A stretch of 64,000 nucleotides of DNA from Nematostella vectensis (lineage: Eukaryota; Cnidaria; Anthozoa; Actiniaria; Edwardsiidae). Positions within the stretch are counted from its first letter, which is position 1. Each line of letters opens with the position of its first letter. The stretch lies in NCBI RefSeq assembly GCF_932526225.1, contig NC_064034.1, positions 5,752,001 to 5,816,000 of the forward strand. Direction: 5' to 3'. This document shows positions 35,388 to 45,700 of this stretch, one piece after another. Under the pieces are notes generated by a model. That model searched no databases and was not told where the DNA came from. It saw only the letters and a program-made list of their open reading frames with translations. Made by a program: the position numbers and the translations under genes.

Positions 35388-38300
35388 TTAAACAGTTAAT
35401 AACATACGTGACTTTGTAATTTGCGTAGGGCAAGTAGGTCTTGGCGTGTGCACCGTCGTTATCACCGATGGAACACTTTGCATTTGTTGCGTTGTCTGGG
35501 TTTCTGTTGCAGCGTTAGTTGCTTCTGTTGTTGTTTTTGTTGCAGCGTTAGTTTCTTCTGTTGTAGTTTTTGTTGCAGCTTTAGTTGCTTCTGTTGTTTC
35601 TGTTGCTGCTTCAGTTGCTTTTGTTGTTTCTTTTGCAACTTCAGTTGCTTCTGTTGTTCTTCTTGTTGCAGCAATAGTTGCTTCTGTTGTTGTTTCTGTT
35701 GCAGGTTTAGTTGCTTCTGTTGCAACTATAGTCGCTTTTGTTGCTGCTTTAGTTGCTATTGTTGTTGTTTCTGTTGCAGGTTTAGTTGCTTCTGTTGTTG
35801 TTTCTGTTTCAGGTTTAGTTGCTTCTGTTGTTGTTTCTGTTGCAGCTTTAGTTGCTTCTGTTGTGGTTTCTGATGGTTTTTCTGTTGCAACTTCAGGTTC
35901 TTCTGTTTTTGCTTCTGCTGCTGTTGCAGTTGCTTCTGTTCTTGCTGGTTCAGTTGTTGTTGTACTTGGTTCTGTAGATGCTTCAGTCGCTTCAAACTTA
36001 GCGACCGTTCCCTGCGTTTCTTTCGTTGGGACGGTAGTGGGCGGCTGAGTCAAGAGATTTTGTGAATTGCACAGATCACTCTTACAACAGTCTAAACTGC
36101 ATTTAGTAACTTTACCTGAAATAAAAATAGGAACAAAAAAATTAAATCTTTAGAAAACATTTTTAATTTTAACAACTTTTTTTCCTCTCATCTTTCGTTT
36201 ACTGATATTTTCTCTCTTCTTTCTCCCCTTACTTTTACCTTCTTCCCTTGTTTTAACTTCCACCCTTCCCAAACGCGTAGCTACATGAGTCGCCGCATCT
36301 ATGATGATATTTATGCCAACTGACTGCATTGGATCTATGATGATATCTATGACAGCTTTCTGTGCATTAACATTAACTGGACTATTTCAAACTTGCAAGT
36401 AATCTGTTTGTATTTGTACCGGTTACGTTAACAGCATCGCATACAACTGACGGGACACACTGTAGGGAGTATGAGCAGTTCCGGAGCTCTTGATTAATTG
36501 ATATTCCTGGCGAGATTTCCAGCGACACACTTGAAAGAAAAAGCAATAATAAATGCATCAACTACTGAACAACGCGCTTCGCTCGTAAAGAACATTGGAA
36601 TGAAACGCTTCGTAAATACATTGCATGATAATTTTATAATCATTTTCGTGAGTCCCTTATAAACAGCGCAAGCATTGCTTGGCAAAATAACCATCAGTGC
36701 TGGTCCAACAGTACTGGCACTGATGTGGGATGATGCTGTCTAGCTGTTGGACAAGGGGAGCTGACCTCTTTCAGAGTCAAAATTCTCAATAGGACATATA
36801 AAAAAAAAAACAATGAATCACTGAAACCTGCCTCCAGATAACATTTTCATGATAGTAGCTGAGCAATATTTGTCTTGTTGTCAGCAGTGTTGGGCGATAG
36901 TTATTAGCGTAAACAAACAACCACATATTTTTCTTTACAAAAGTTACCTCAAAGTCGCGCAAAAATCTTGCGACATCAGCGAACCAGGTTCGTGATGACA
37001 CACCACCTCTGTGGGGGGAGGGCAAGGGAACACAGGACCAACCGATGTAGTGGAGCAGATGTATGATAAACATCTCAAAGGTTTTTCTATTTAAAGAAAA
37101 TAAAAAAGCATTTTCTTCTAGGACCAGAGTAAAAAAATCATAATAGCATTAATTAGAATTAATCGTCGTACCGGTTGGTTTCGTGACTTCGTCCGTCATC
37201 TTTCCAGGTTGAGCAGGATCCCTTGTTGGTGCTGGAAGTTCTGTGGATGACGGAGGAGTGAGCTTTGTAGGCGCTGCGATTTCTGTTGTGATTGTTAGAT
37301 TTGATACCGGTATTTTTGGTTGTTTAGTCAATTTGACTTCGCTAGTTGTTGACTCCAGACTATATGTTGCTTTCTGTGTCGTTGTCCTCCCCGCATTTGT
37401 TGGTGACATTGTTGCTCTTTTGGTGCCTGTTTTCGCGGTTGTTGTTTCTGTCGTTCTTGTAGGCGCTGCGGTTCTTGAGATTTTAGTATCTGTTATGACA
37501 GTTGGTGTTGTTTCTGGATTTATTATCAGTCGCTTTTCTGTTTCCGCGTCAGTTGCTATAGGACTTCCAGTCATTGAGGGCTGTGCTGTCGAAGCAATAC
37601 CCGTCTCGTCTGTCGTTCTTTCCTCAGTAAAGCCTGCTGTTGGTGTAGTTGGAGCAGTACCTATCTCGTCTGTCGTTCTTTCCTCAGTGAAGCCAGCTGT
37701 TGGTGTAGCAGTGGGCGTACCCATAGTCGTCATAAGTTGCTCATCCGGGTCCTTGTTGCACAGATTTCCTTTGCAACACGTGGCATTACAGTTTGTCAAG
37801 AGACCTGTTTGGTTTGCCAGTGCACATATAACCTTTGGGTCGCAGCCGATGGAGTACGTACAGTTGCGCAACTCCTGGAAAAAGACCACACCATTTGGTG
37901 TGCGCATGCGCATCCTGAAACAAATGAAAAGGCGATTTCTAAAGATTAGGATCCAAATAAGGCCACAGGTTCATTATATTTTGGAATGTATACGCATGGA
38001 TTCGGACTATAACAAGCAACAGCAGAAGAAGAGGGAATGGGAAGTAGAAATAGGAATAAGATAATAATGAAAGGAGATAATGATGGGGTTCAAAGTATGA
38101 TTATTTGAGGATGCGCTAGTGAAGGGTTGGAAGAGTAAAACTACTTTATGATGTTTACGGTGATAATTATGCTGCAGATAATGATGATATTGATCAAATG
38201 ATAATAATTAAATGTTGATCAATTTGAGAATGCTGCAAATGATTAATAAACAGGGAGAATACTGTTGATGGAGATGGAAATGGTTAAACGTTAATAGTGC

Positions 38301-38888
38301 TGCTGCTAACTGTGATTAAGTCGTGACTGACTTGACGTTTCAATAAGCTCATTTCGCATCAAAGAAGGCGGAAAATCCCCCTAAGTACTTAGTGAGAAAT
38401 CTCAAACGAAATTTTTTAATTGATGCGACGTTTTGTAAAGTGTCATTGTAATTTGAGCTTTTCGTTCCTGAGCTCATACATCATAGTACAAGGATGATCA
38501 AGGAAAAAATTATCTTAAAAAGCCAAAATCTGGGAATGTGCATTTCGGCCTGAAGTAATTTGTGAAGCGAAAATCCGTCCGGAATACAAGGAACTGATGG
38601 CCATTGTAAGAAATTGTCCATCTTTGGCATGTTCAGGGTTTTTACCGTCATGTCGTCGTGAATGCTGCTGATGATTGTAGGATTGAACAGGAATTACCGT
38701 ATGCTGCTGATAACGGTAGTCAAGGATCATGGTCCGGTTGCTATGGTAACCTCACCTCGCTGTCAGGCAGCCATCTGGGAGAAGGTAGGACCCAGGATCG
38801 CCAACACATTTGATCTCTCTTTTAGGTTGACACTTTGCGACGGGTCCGACCGAGGAGTTCACGCACAGATACTCAACGCACATATGTC
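35388..38888 (-). CDS. Alternating Ly6/uPAR-like domains and Thr-rich mucin stretches (5' partial)
   Basis: Minus-strand exons 38888-38756, 37914-37172, 37008-36948, 36529-36420 and 36115-35388 connect in phase to about 590 residues; the signal-peptide exon is not found. Module 1: REIKCVGDPGS, DGCLTA, FQELRNCTYSIGC, ICALANQ and CNATCCKGNLCNKD. Module 2: VVCHHEPGS, DFCATL, NQELRNCSYSLQC, VVCDAV and KCSLDCCKSDLCN. The final CCxxxLCN is the signature of three-finger (LU) domains, and both modules are split by a phase-2 intron at the same place. Each is followed by a Thr/Ser/Pro/Glu-rich low-complexity stretch: one with two copies of GFTEERTTDE, the other of TEATKAATETTT-type repeats, likely O-glycosylated. 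Joining the modules relies on a donor at 37172 (ACCG-GTACGA); without it the frame stops at 37149, giving two genes. The last exon stops at 35388 or splices on downstream. Surface or mucus protein, partner unknown. Confidence 0.68.
38339..38620 (+). repeat. Solo arm of the 24096-25520 foldback family
   Basis: TAAGTACTTAGTGAG, TGTAAAGTGTCATTG, GAGCTTTTCGTTCCTGAGCT, ACAAGGATGATCAAGG and GTGCATTTCGGCC follow in the same order as at 25250-25470. Only one arm is present. It lies in an intron of the Ly6-mucin gene. Confidence 0.75.
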
Positions 38889-39087
38889 CTGTTGCACATA
38901 GAAATAAATACATCTCACACAAGAACAAAAAAGAAACGCACTAGCTACTAAGCGGAGCCGTAGCAGGACACGTGAGATTGGGAGGCACAAGACAGAAACA
39001 TTTCTGGTAAATTTTTGGAAATATTAGGGGGCCAGTGCCGCACCCCCGCTACGGCCATGCTAAGCTGTGACAGCTTGAACTGCCACC

Positions 39088-40141
39088 TTTAAGTGCATCT
39101 GAAGGAATAAAACCGATATCCTTCAAAACGGCTTCGATATCTAATATCTCCTATGCTTAAAGAATCTTTATTACCAAAAATTCCCGATTTCCCATATTAC
39201 ACGATTTTTTTACAGCCCTTTTAATATACCAGTCTGTAAAACACCTTTGTCGCTGACCGACAAACGTATTGCGGGCGCGTGGCTCGAAAATCAAACTTGT
39301 CAGCTTGCGCGCAGTCTGCATCTTTATTAAGCATTCGCGTTACTAGCGCATCTTCCTGTGAATCAACAAGCTCTGCCGAGTGAGAAAGCGATGCCAGTGA
39401 CATTGAGACAGAGAAAGCGACTCGACAACAATACAGCAACGTATTTTTGCCATACCAAGACGAGTCATTTGCGGACAAATGATATATGGCTGTCGAATTA
39501 TCGAAAAATAAGGAAGCGAAAAGGGAACTGGAGGAGAAGCTTGTGAGCCGTCTAAATGGTTTGACAACAGAAGAATCGTAAGTGTGATATCTGTAGATAC
39601 GAACAAAAGGAATTATATCCGTTTCTTCGATTCTACGCTACTTTTTTTGTTTGAACACAGCAAGTTTTACATTCAGATACCGTGGATATACGACCCTAAA
39701 ATAAAATTAAACGATTTACCTGTTGGCCGTTTTCGTCAGCTCGTCTTTTTCTGACTTGACATGAGTATTTTGTATTGTAAGATGTTCACATAGTAATGTT
39801 TACATTTTAAAAGGCAAAATACGATGTCCTACACGAGACGAAAATATGATCACTGTTTGTGCGAAAAAAATATGGGTTTCTCTAACACAAATTCCCGCGA
39901 GCTCTTGTAATTCTCCATATAAATGGTGATCATTTCGCGCCAACTGGAGCTTTATCCGTGAGGGAACTGGGCAAGTAGGTGTTTTACAGACTGGTATATT
40001 CAAAAGGCTGTAAAAAAATCGGGGATCATGGGAAATCGGGGGTTTTTGGTAATAAAGATTCTTCTAGCATAGGAGATATTAGATATCGATGGATGAACCG
40101 TTTTGAAGGATACTGCTTTTATTCCTTCAGATGCACTTTAA
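39088..40141. repeat. Foldback element, inverted arms about 155 bp
   Basis: The left arm (39088-39245: AAGTGCATCTGAAGGAATAA, GATATCTAATATCTCCTA, ACCAGTCTGTAAAACACC) is reverse-complemented in the right arm (39977-40141). The 730-base interior has no protein-like frame and no transposase. Non-autonomous inverted-repeat element. Confidence 0.8.
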
Positions 40142-40219
40142 GATACTGTATATGCATTTGTGACCAATACCCGTATTATGTCGAAATCCTATTTACCTAG
40201 ATATTTAATTTCGACAACC

Positions 40220-41405
40220 CCCGGCTAAACAGTAATTTACATATTCAAGCTTGCTCACCCACGGCTCAACGTAACATTTATATTGATATCTACTAGGCTT
40301 GACCACTCTCCGCTGGACATCTACCTTGGTATATAGGCTTGCTAAACCACGGCTCAAAATCCCCATTTACTTTGGTATATAGAATTGCTAGCCCACGGCA
40401 TTACACCCCCATTAACCATTTACCTTGGTATATAGGCTTGCTAACCCACGGCTCAACACCCCCATTTACTTTGGTATATAGACTTGCTAGCCCACGGCTT
40501 AACACCTCCATTTACCCTTTACCTTGGTATATAGGCTTGCTAACCCACGGCTCAACACCCCCATTTACCATATACCTTGGTATATAGGCTTCCTCACCCA
40601 AGGCTTAACACCTCCATTTACCTTGGTATATAGGCTTCCTGACCCACGGCTCAACACCTCCATTTATCATGGAATATAGGCTTGATAACCAACGGCTCAA
40701 CAACCCCATTTACCATTTACCTTGGTATATAGGCTTGCTCACCCACGGCTCAACACCTCCATATACCTTTGTATATAAGCTCGATAACCCACGGCTCAAC
40801 GCCCTCATTTACCATTTACCTTGGTATATAGGCTTACTCACCCACGGCTCAACATCCTCATTTACCATTTACCTTGGTATATAGGCTAACTCTCCCACGG
40901 CTCAACATCCTAATTTACCATTTACCTTGGTATATAGGCTTCCTCACCCACGGCTTAACACCTCCATTTACCTTTGTGTATAGGCTTGCTAACCCACGCC
41001 TTAACACCTCCATTTACCATTTACCTTGGTATATAGGCTTCCTCACCCACGGCTTAACACCTCCATTTACCATTTACCTTGGTATATAGGCTTGCTCACC
41101 CACGGCTCAAAACCTCCAAATACCTTGGTATATACGCTCGATAGCCCACGGCTCAACGCCCTCATTTACCATTTACCTTGGTATATAGGCTTACTCACCC
41201 ACGGCTCAACATCCTCATTTACCATTTACCTTGGTATATAGGCTTACTCACCCACGGCTCAACATCCTCATTTACCATTTACCTTGGTATATAGGCATCC
41301 TCACCCACGGCTTAACACCTCCATTTACCTTGATATATAGGCTTGATAACCCACGGCTCAACACCTCCATTTACCTTGGTATTTAGGTTTGACCACTCTG
41401 GGCTC
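40220..41405. repeat. Minisatellite, about 50-63 bp unit, about 20 copies
   Basis: The unit reads roughly TTGGTATATAGGCTTGCT, CACCCACGGCTCAACACC, TCCATTTACC, and repeats about 20 times. Some units carry an extra CATTTACC. A higher-order pattern is visible: a block of several units around 40810-41000 is nearly repeated at 41140-41330. Frames through it are open only because the unit lacks stops. The last unit contains the stop codon of the neighbouring minus-strand gene. Confidence 0.92.
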
Positions 41406-43231
41406 TAAATCCACTCCGTCAGGACAAAACGGGTTTAATTTGTTGACAGCGAGGACAGATGAGTTTGTGCAGTAGCGTAGCGACAGCTCGAAGCTACAAC
41501 GTTTACTCTGTGTATACAGACTAGAAAAGTACAAAAGGTTTGATTCTACACGAGGCAGGGCAGATCAGTGCACAATCAAGTACCACAAGGAAAAGTCCAA
41601 AATTATTTACTTATCAATACAAATGTGGAGATAATTACCACATTAACACATTTAGAAGCGAATACATACCTACATAGATTAGGATCTTTCCTGTTTTTCA
41701 CAAAATGTCTTCGGAATTGCTCAGCGCACTGGATAGACTCGTCAAAGAATCTTCGGTGGCATGGTAACGCGGACTTGATGGATGTAGGGATAGAGTCCCA
41801 CTTCATGGAGACCTATGGACAGACATGCGATTTGAGACAAGTACCAGCCCCCATTAAAGGAAACTTTGTCGGTTTGTTAGTCTTTTGAATAATACCTAGC
41901 CACACAAAAGTATTGCCGGTTGTGGATAACAACGGTTGATCACGGCGGTGATGATTTGGTCATAATTACTATCATCTTGTAACGATTAGTAAGGTTATGG
42001 TGATAATGATCATATAATGGTGATTATGACGATGATAAAGGCTAGGCGAAGACGACAATTACATGATGGTAGTCATGGTAGTAACGATGATGATGATGTT
42101 GATGATGATGTAACAATAGTGGAAATATTGGTGACCATGATTATGATTTTTGTTATCTTAATTAGGCCTATGACTATAATTATTATCATTATCTTCTTAA
42201 TTATGACTACATATAGATGATATTGGTAGTGACAGTGTGTCTGAGCCATCGATTTATGATGTTGGTAATGATGATACAATGATAACTACCCACCTGATCC
42301 TCAGAGCAGTAAAACTGAGCGTTGTTGAATTGCTTTAGAGTGACGTCCATTACTTGCTCCAAGGCGTCCTTCAGCTTGGGGTAGACCACATACAGCGAAC
42401 CGTAGCAAGTGTCAGTGATCAGACGTCGCGAACAGTTCTGTAAACGTTGAGTTTCTGTCCTAAAAATACATGAAGGGTAAGCCTATTTCCGTCTTTCACT
42501 CGGGTTTCCTGTGGTTTCCCCTAGAAAGGCTCATCAACAACAACAGCAAGCCCGAAAACACAGATAGCCAAAGTAGACGTCTGGACTATAATAACAGGTG
42601 CGGTAAGGGTTATTTTCGTGATCAGTGAACGGCCTTTTTTGTTTATCGTGAATCGTGAAAAGGTCAATCGTATTAGTGAATCGCGAAATTTGAAATTTGC
42701 GTGAATCGTGATCCGTATGCTATTTATAAATCGTGATTTCCGGGTCAAGATTGATCCTTGTCGTCAGTTTATATCAGTTTATCGTGAAACGTGATTTCCG
42801 ATTTTTCAAACTCGTTAAACGTGATTTCCGATTTTTGAAACTCGTGAAACGTGCAGTGACCCCCCTTACCGCCCCTGTGATCACATTTTATAACAAATTC
42901 TTTCTTACATTGTATAAGGGCGAGGAAAGCGGGCATTTTAATACACAAAATAGTAATTTTTGAGCTTGAAAAGATATTTCAAAAGAAATATTTAATCAAG
43001 GAGGGGGTGTACTTCGACCGTTTGGCCTTCAAAAGGCTTCTATGAGGGGTTTTCCCATGAAGTTCTCTCCTCGTAACGTTACCTGCAGTCTGCAGACGCG
43101 TTGTTAATAAGCGCGTCAAGCATCATCTTCTCGCACTTGTGTAACTCTTGAAGAAGGTAAGTATCATTGCAACCGAAGCCCGGCCCTGCAGCATAAGCTG
43201 AGCCTGCAAATAAAACTATAAAGACAATCAT
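41358..43231 (-). CDS. Secreted Cys-rich protein of unknown family, 4 exons
   Basis: Minus-strand exons 43231-43083, 42459-42294, 41812-41670 and 41520-41358 join in phase to 206 residues. The start at 43231 gives a clean signal peptide (MIVFIVLFAGSAYA). The mature part has about 13 Cys in predicted helical context: GFGCNDTYLLQELHKCEK, ASADC, LQNCSRRL, TDTCYGSLY, QFYCSEDQ, ALPCHRRFF, SIQCAEQF, DPNLC, KRCSFELSLRYC and NPFCPDG. No membrane segment is seen. I do not recognise the family; the spacing recalls helical Cys-rich extracellular domains without matching any I know. The last six residues and the stop come from the first unit of the adjacent minisatellite. The donors CAG-GTGGGT and AG-GTATGT and the acceptors TATTTTTAG and TTTTCTAG are good. 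Confidence 0.75.
42000..42280. repeat. ATGATG/ATTATC simple-sequence region
   Basis: Low-complexity GATGATGAT and ATTATTATC stretches inside an intron of the Cys-rich gene (between 42294 and 41812). Confidence 0.7.
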
Positions 43232-45646
43232 AATTGAGAGTCGCGATACACGCAGGACGAGCAAGTTAACTGCTAAGAAACCATCCGAGGTCAGATGTAT
43301 CCACTTGTGTATCAAGTCTAAAAACAAGACAAATAACATATGATGGAGGGATGGATGAGGGGGTAGAGGGCTTTAGGGACAGAATGGGGAAGGGATAGCC
43401 ACCCATTCCATCTCCTTTGGTCCGTCTTAGCTAAGGAACAGTGTCCTGGGGTACCAGGGATTCTTACGTTACTGTCTGTGCTACATGACAGGTAAATGCA
43501 CGGACAAATGTGGTTAAGGCGTCAAGAAGGTTCAAATTACAGTTGAACCTTATTTTTAGTGGTCCCCTTGGTGACCTTTATAAGGGTATTCAACAGGATG
43601 GAGCCTGGAAAGGAAAGACTCCACAACACGCTTCAAAGCGTACGAATACTCGAGAGCTCTGGGGACGATACTGGCCCTAGGGGGTGGGGGAGGGTAACAA
43701 ATATCGTAACTTACTACTGAAACAACAACAGTTTTAGAAAGAGCATCAAAGCGAATATCGTGGTTTTGCCTTGGAAACTTCTGTGTTTACAGAGGCGTGC
43801 GTAAAACATATCATTTCAACCTTATTTCCTTTTGAATAAAAACCTTGTCTGCCGTAGTCCGGCGTATTCAGGGTCAAGCGTAAAAAATACTGATGACCTA
43901 TTGATAGTGTGACTTTAGAAGCAAAATGACAATGTCCCTTTGAAAAAAATCAATTCTAAATATCATACAAACAGTGATAAGATATAAAGTCACTTCGCTC
44001 CCATTGGATAAAAATAAGATATCTTATAAATAAGATATAAAATCACTTCGCTCACACTGGATAAAAATACGGAGCATTCAACACGAAAAGCGTTATATGG
44101 ATTTTAGTAAAGGTATTGTTTAGCGCAAGTCATCGAGATGATAACATAATATGACAAATAGTTTGCTTGTGACCTAGTTGTAAGAACCCTGGCAAATGTA
44201 TTAAAGAGATGACACGATGGGCAACACAATTAAAGCTTGGATATCTCGTATATACTCACCGGCGCACGTCAATACGCAGAGCAAGTAGCCCATATCGTAG
44301 CGCAAGCGCTGTCTCTATCGCGTGTATATCTTGTGTGGGCTGCAATTGCTCAAGGAATGCGAGATATGGCGATTGATTTATACTTCGCACCAAATTCGAG
44401 TCATCGTTAGTGATAAGAGGTTGTGAAATTAAAAAACATTTACTATTCAGAGGTTAATGGCCAGTGCAAAAGAGGAGGTCTGATCAACTTCGTAGTTCCT
44501 TTGAATTTCTGTTCAATGGAGGGTCACATAATGTGTAAGTATTAAGATATCAAATTGCTTTATTGTTCACCTGGGATCACTGACATATGCTGGGCAGCGG
44601 TAATCGGCTCAGAACAAATGCTGTTGTTTTCCTGTGTTTTGAAAATATCCATCCCCCCCCATTGAGGGGATTGGAAATTCCGTGGGGGTGGGGGGACCAA
44701 ACGCCCAGGAATTTCCAGAGGGGAAGGGGTTTAAAATGCCCTTTTTCCATTACAGTTACTGTATTTATTTTTTTCCAGGGGGTTGGAAATTCCAGAGGGA
44801 TGGGGGGTCATACCTCCACCCCTTAAATAGGAAGGGGGGGGGTATGGATATTTTCTGGAACTACACTTTCCTAGTTTGCCTATTAGAAGTAGTTTCCTTT
44901 ATTTTCAACCTTTTCAACGTCTGAGTAGTCCATAATGCCGCCCCGAGGAGAGGATTTTGAATAATGTCACTTTAAAATTTTAAGGCTTTCCCCTGTTCAG
45001 TGTAAATTATGTTTTAATATATATGAATTTTTATCTTGTTTTACAAGCGACATCTTCTACACTTTTTTTCTGGTTCTATTCTCCTTTCTATGAAATACCT
45101 ATTGCGCCACTTCTTGATAATCCTTTTCCCTTGAGATCCGGCATTCAATGAGGAGAGCAGCCTGGGAACAAGGTTAGGGTTTCTTCTGATTAACACTATC
45201 AAGCAGTTGCATAATGTGCTACATTTTTTTTGCCGTACACTCTCATACCATCTATATTTTTTGTTAGCGATTGGCTATCAAAAGAAGAGAAAGACAATTC
45301 ATTTGGACCATAATCGATAATTTCTTTGCGTAATAACTAGTAAATAGCGCGCATTTGAGAAGAGATATTGCCCAGTGTAAAATGTTTAAATAATTAGTTT
45401 TTTTTTCAGAAAAAAGTTTTATTATTCTCGCTCATGGCCAAATCTCCCATAGTGCGAAACCTGAGCAAGATAGAGCGCCTTGGAGTAGGCTGATACGACG
45501 TCATATCCGGTTCCCGTACATCACAATGCCTACCAACCACTGAATCCAATCACAGTACCGAAAAGCGCCCTGGATTATGCTGAATGTACATGACATCATA
45601 TCCGGATCCCTTACGTCACAACCCCTATAAACCACATGGAATCCAA
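43232..45646. other. Intergenic, 2.4 kb
   Basis: No coding exon is visible. It contains a G-rich duplicated segment (44640-44850, with GATTGGAAATTCC and GTTGGAAATTCCAGAGGG), a local duplication AGATATAAAATCACTTCGCTC near 43980-44060, and the start of the tandem repeat that runs into the channel gene. The part before 45647 should be 3' untranslated sequence of the channel gene, and the part after 43231 the promoter of the Cys-rich gene. Confidence 0.5.
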
Positions 45647-45700
45647 TCAGAGTTCCAAAGAGGATCTGGATTATGTTGAATGTAAAAGACATCAAATCCA
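45490..45700. repeat. Tandem duplication, about 100 bp, overlapping the channel gene's end
   Basis: GACGTCATATCCGGTTCCCG and GACATCATATCCGGATCCCT start two units about 100 bases apart, each with AATCCAATCA and CTGGATTATGCTGAATGTA-like words. A third, partial start lies at 45690. The last 16 or so codons of the channel gene lie in this repeat. Confidence 0.7.

Noticed and set aside
35421-36048. Plus-strand frames rich in Cys/Phe or Val/Ser/Ala opposite the mucin exon
   Set aside because: They are shadows of the repetitive Thr-rich minus-strand exon, whose repeat lacks stops in several frames. Splice phases and the LU domain support the minus strand.
37243-38064. Long plus-strand frame opposite the first mucin exon
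   Set aside because: Shadow of the low-complexity minus-strand exon (Thr codons read as Val/Ser on the other strand).
40339-41241. Plus-strand frames with repeated PWYIGLLTHGSTPP
   Set aside because: The frames are open only because the minisatellite unit has no stop codon. No start context, splice sites or composition suggest a gene.
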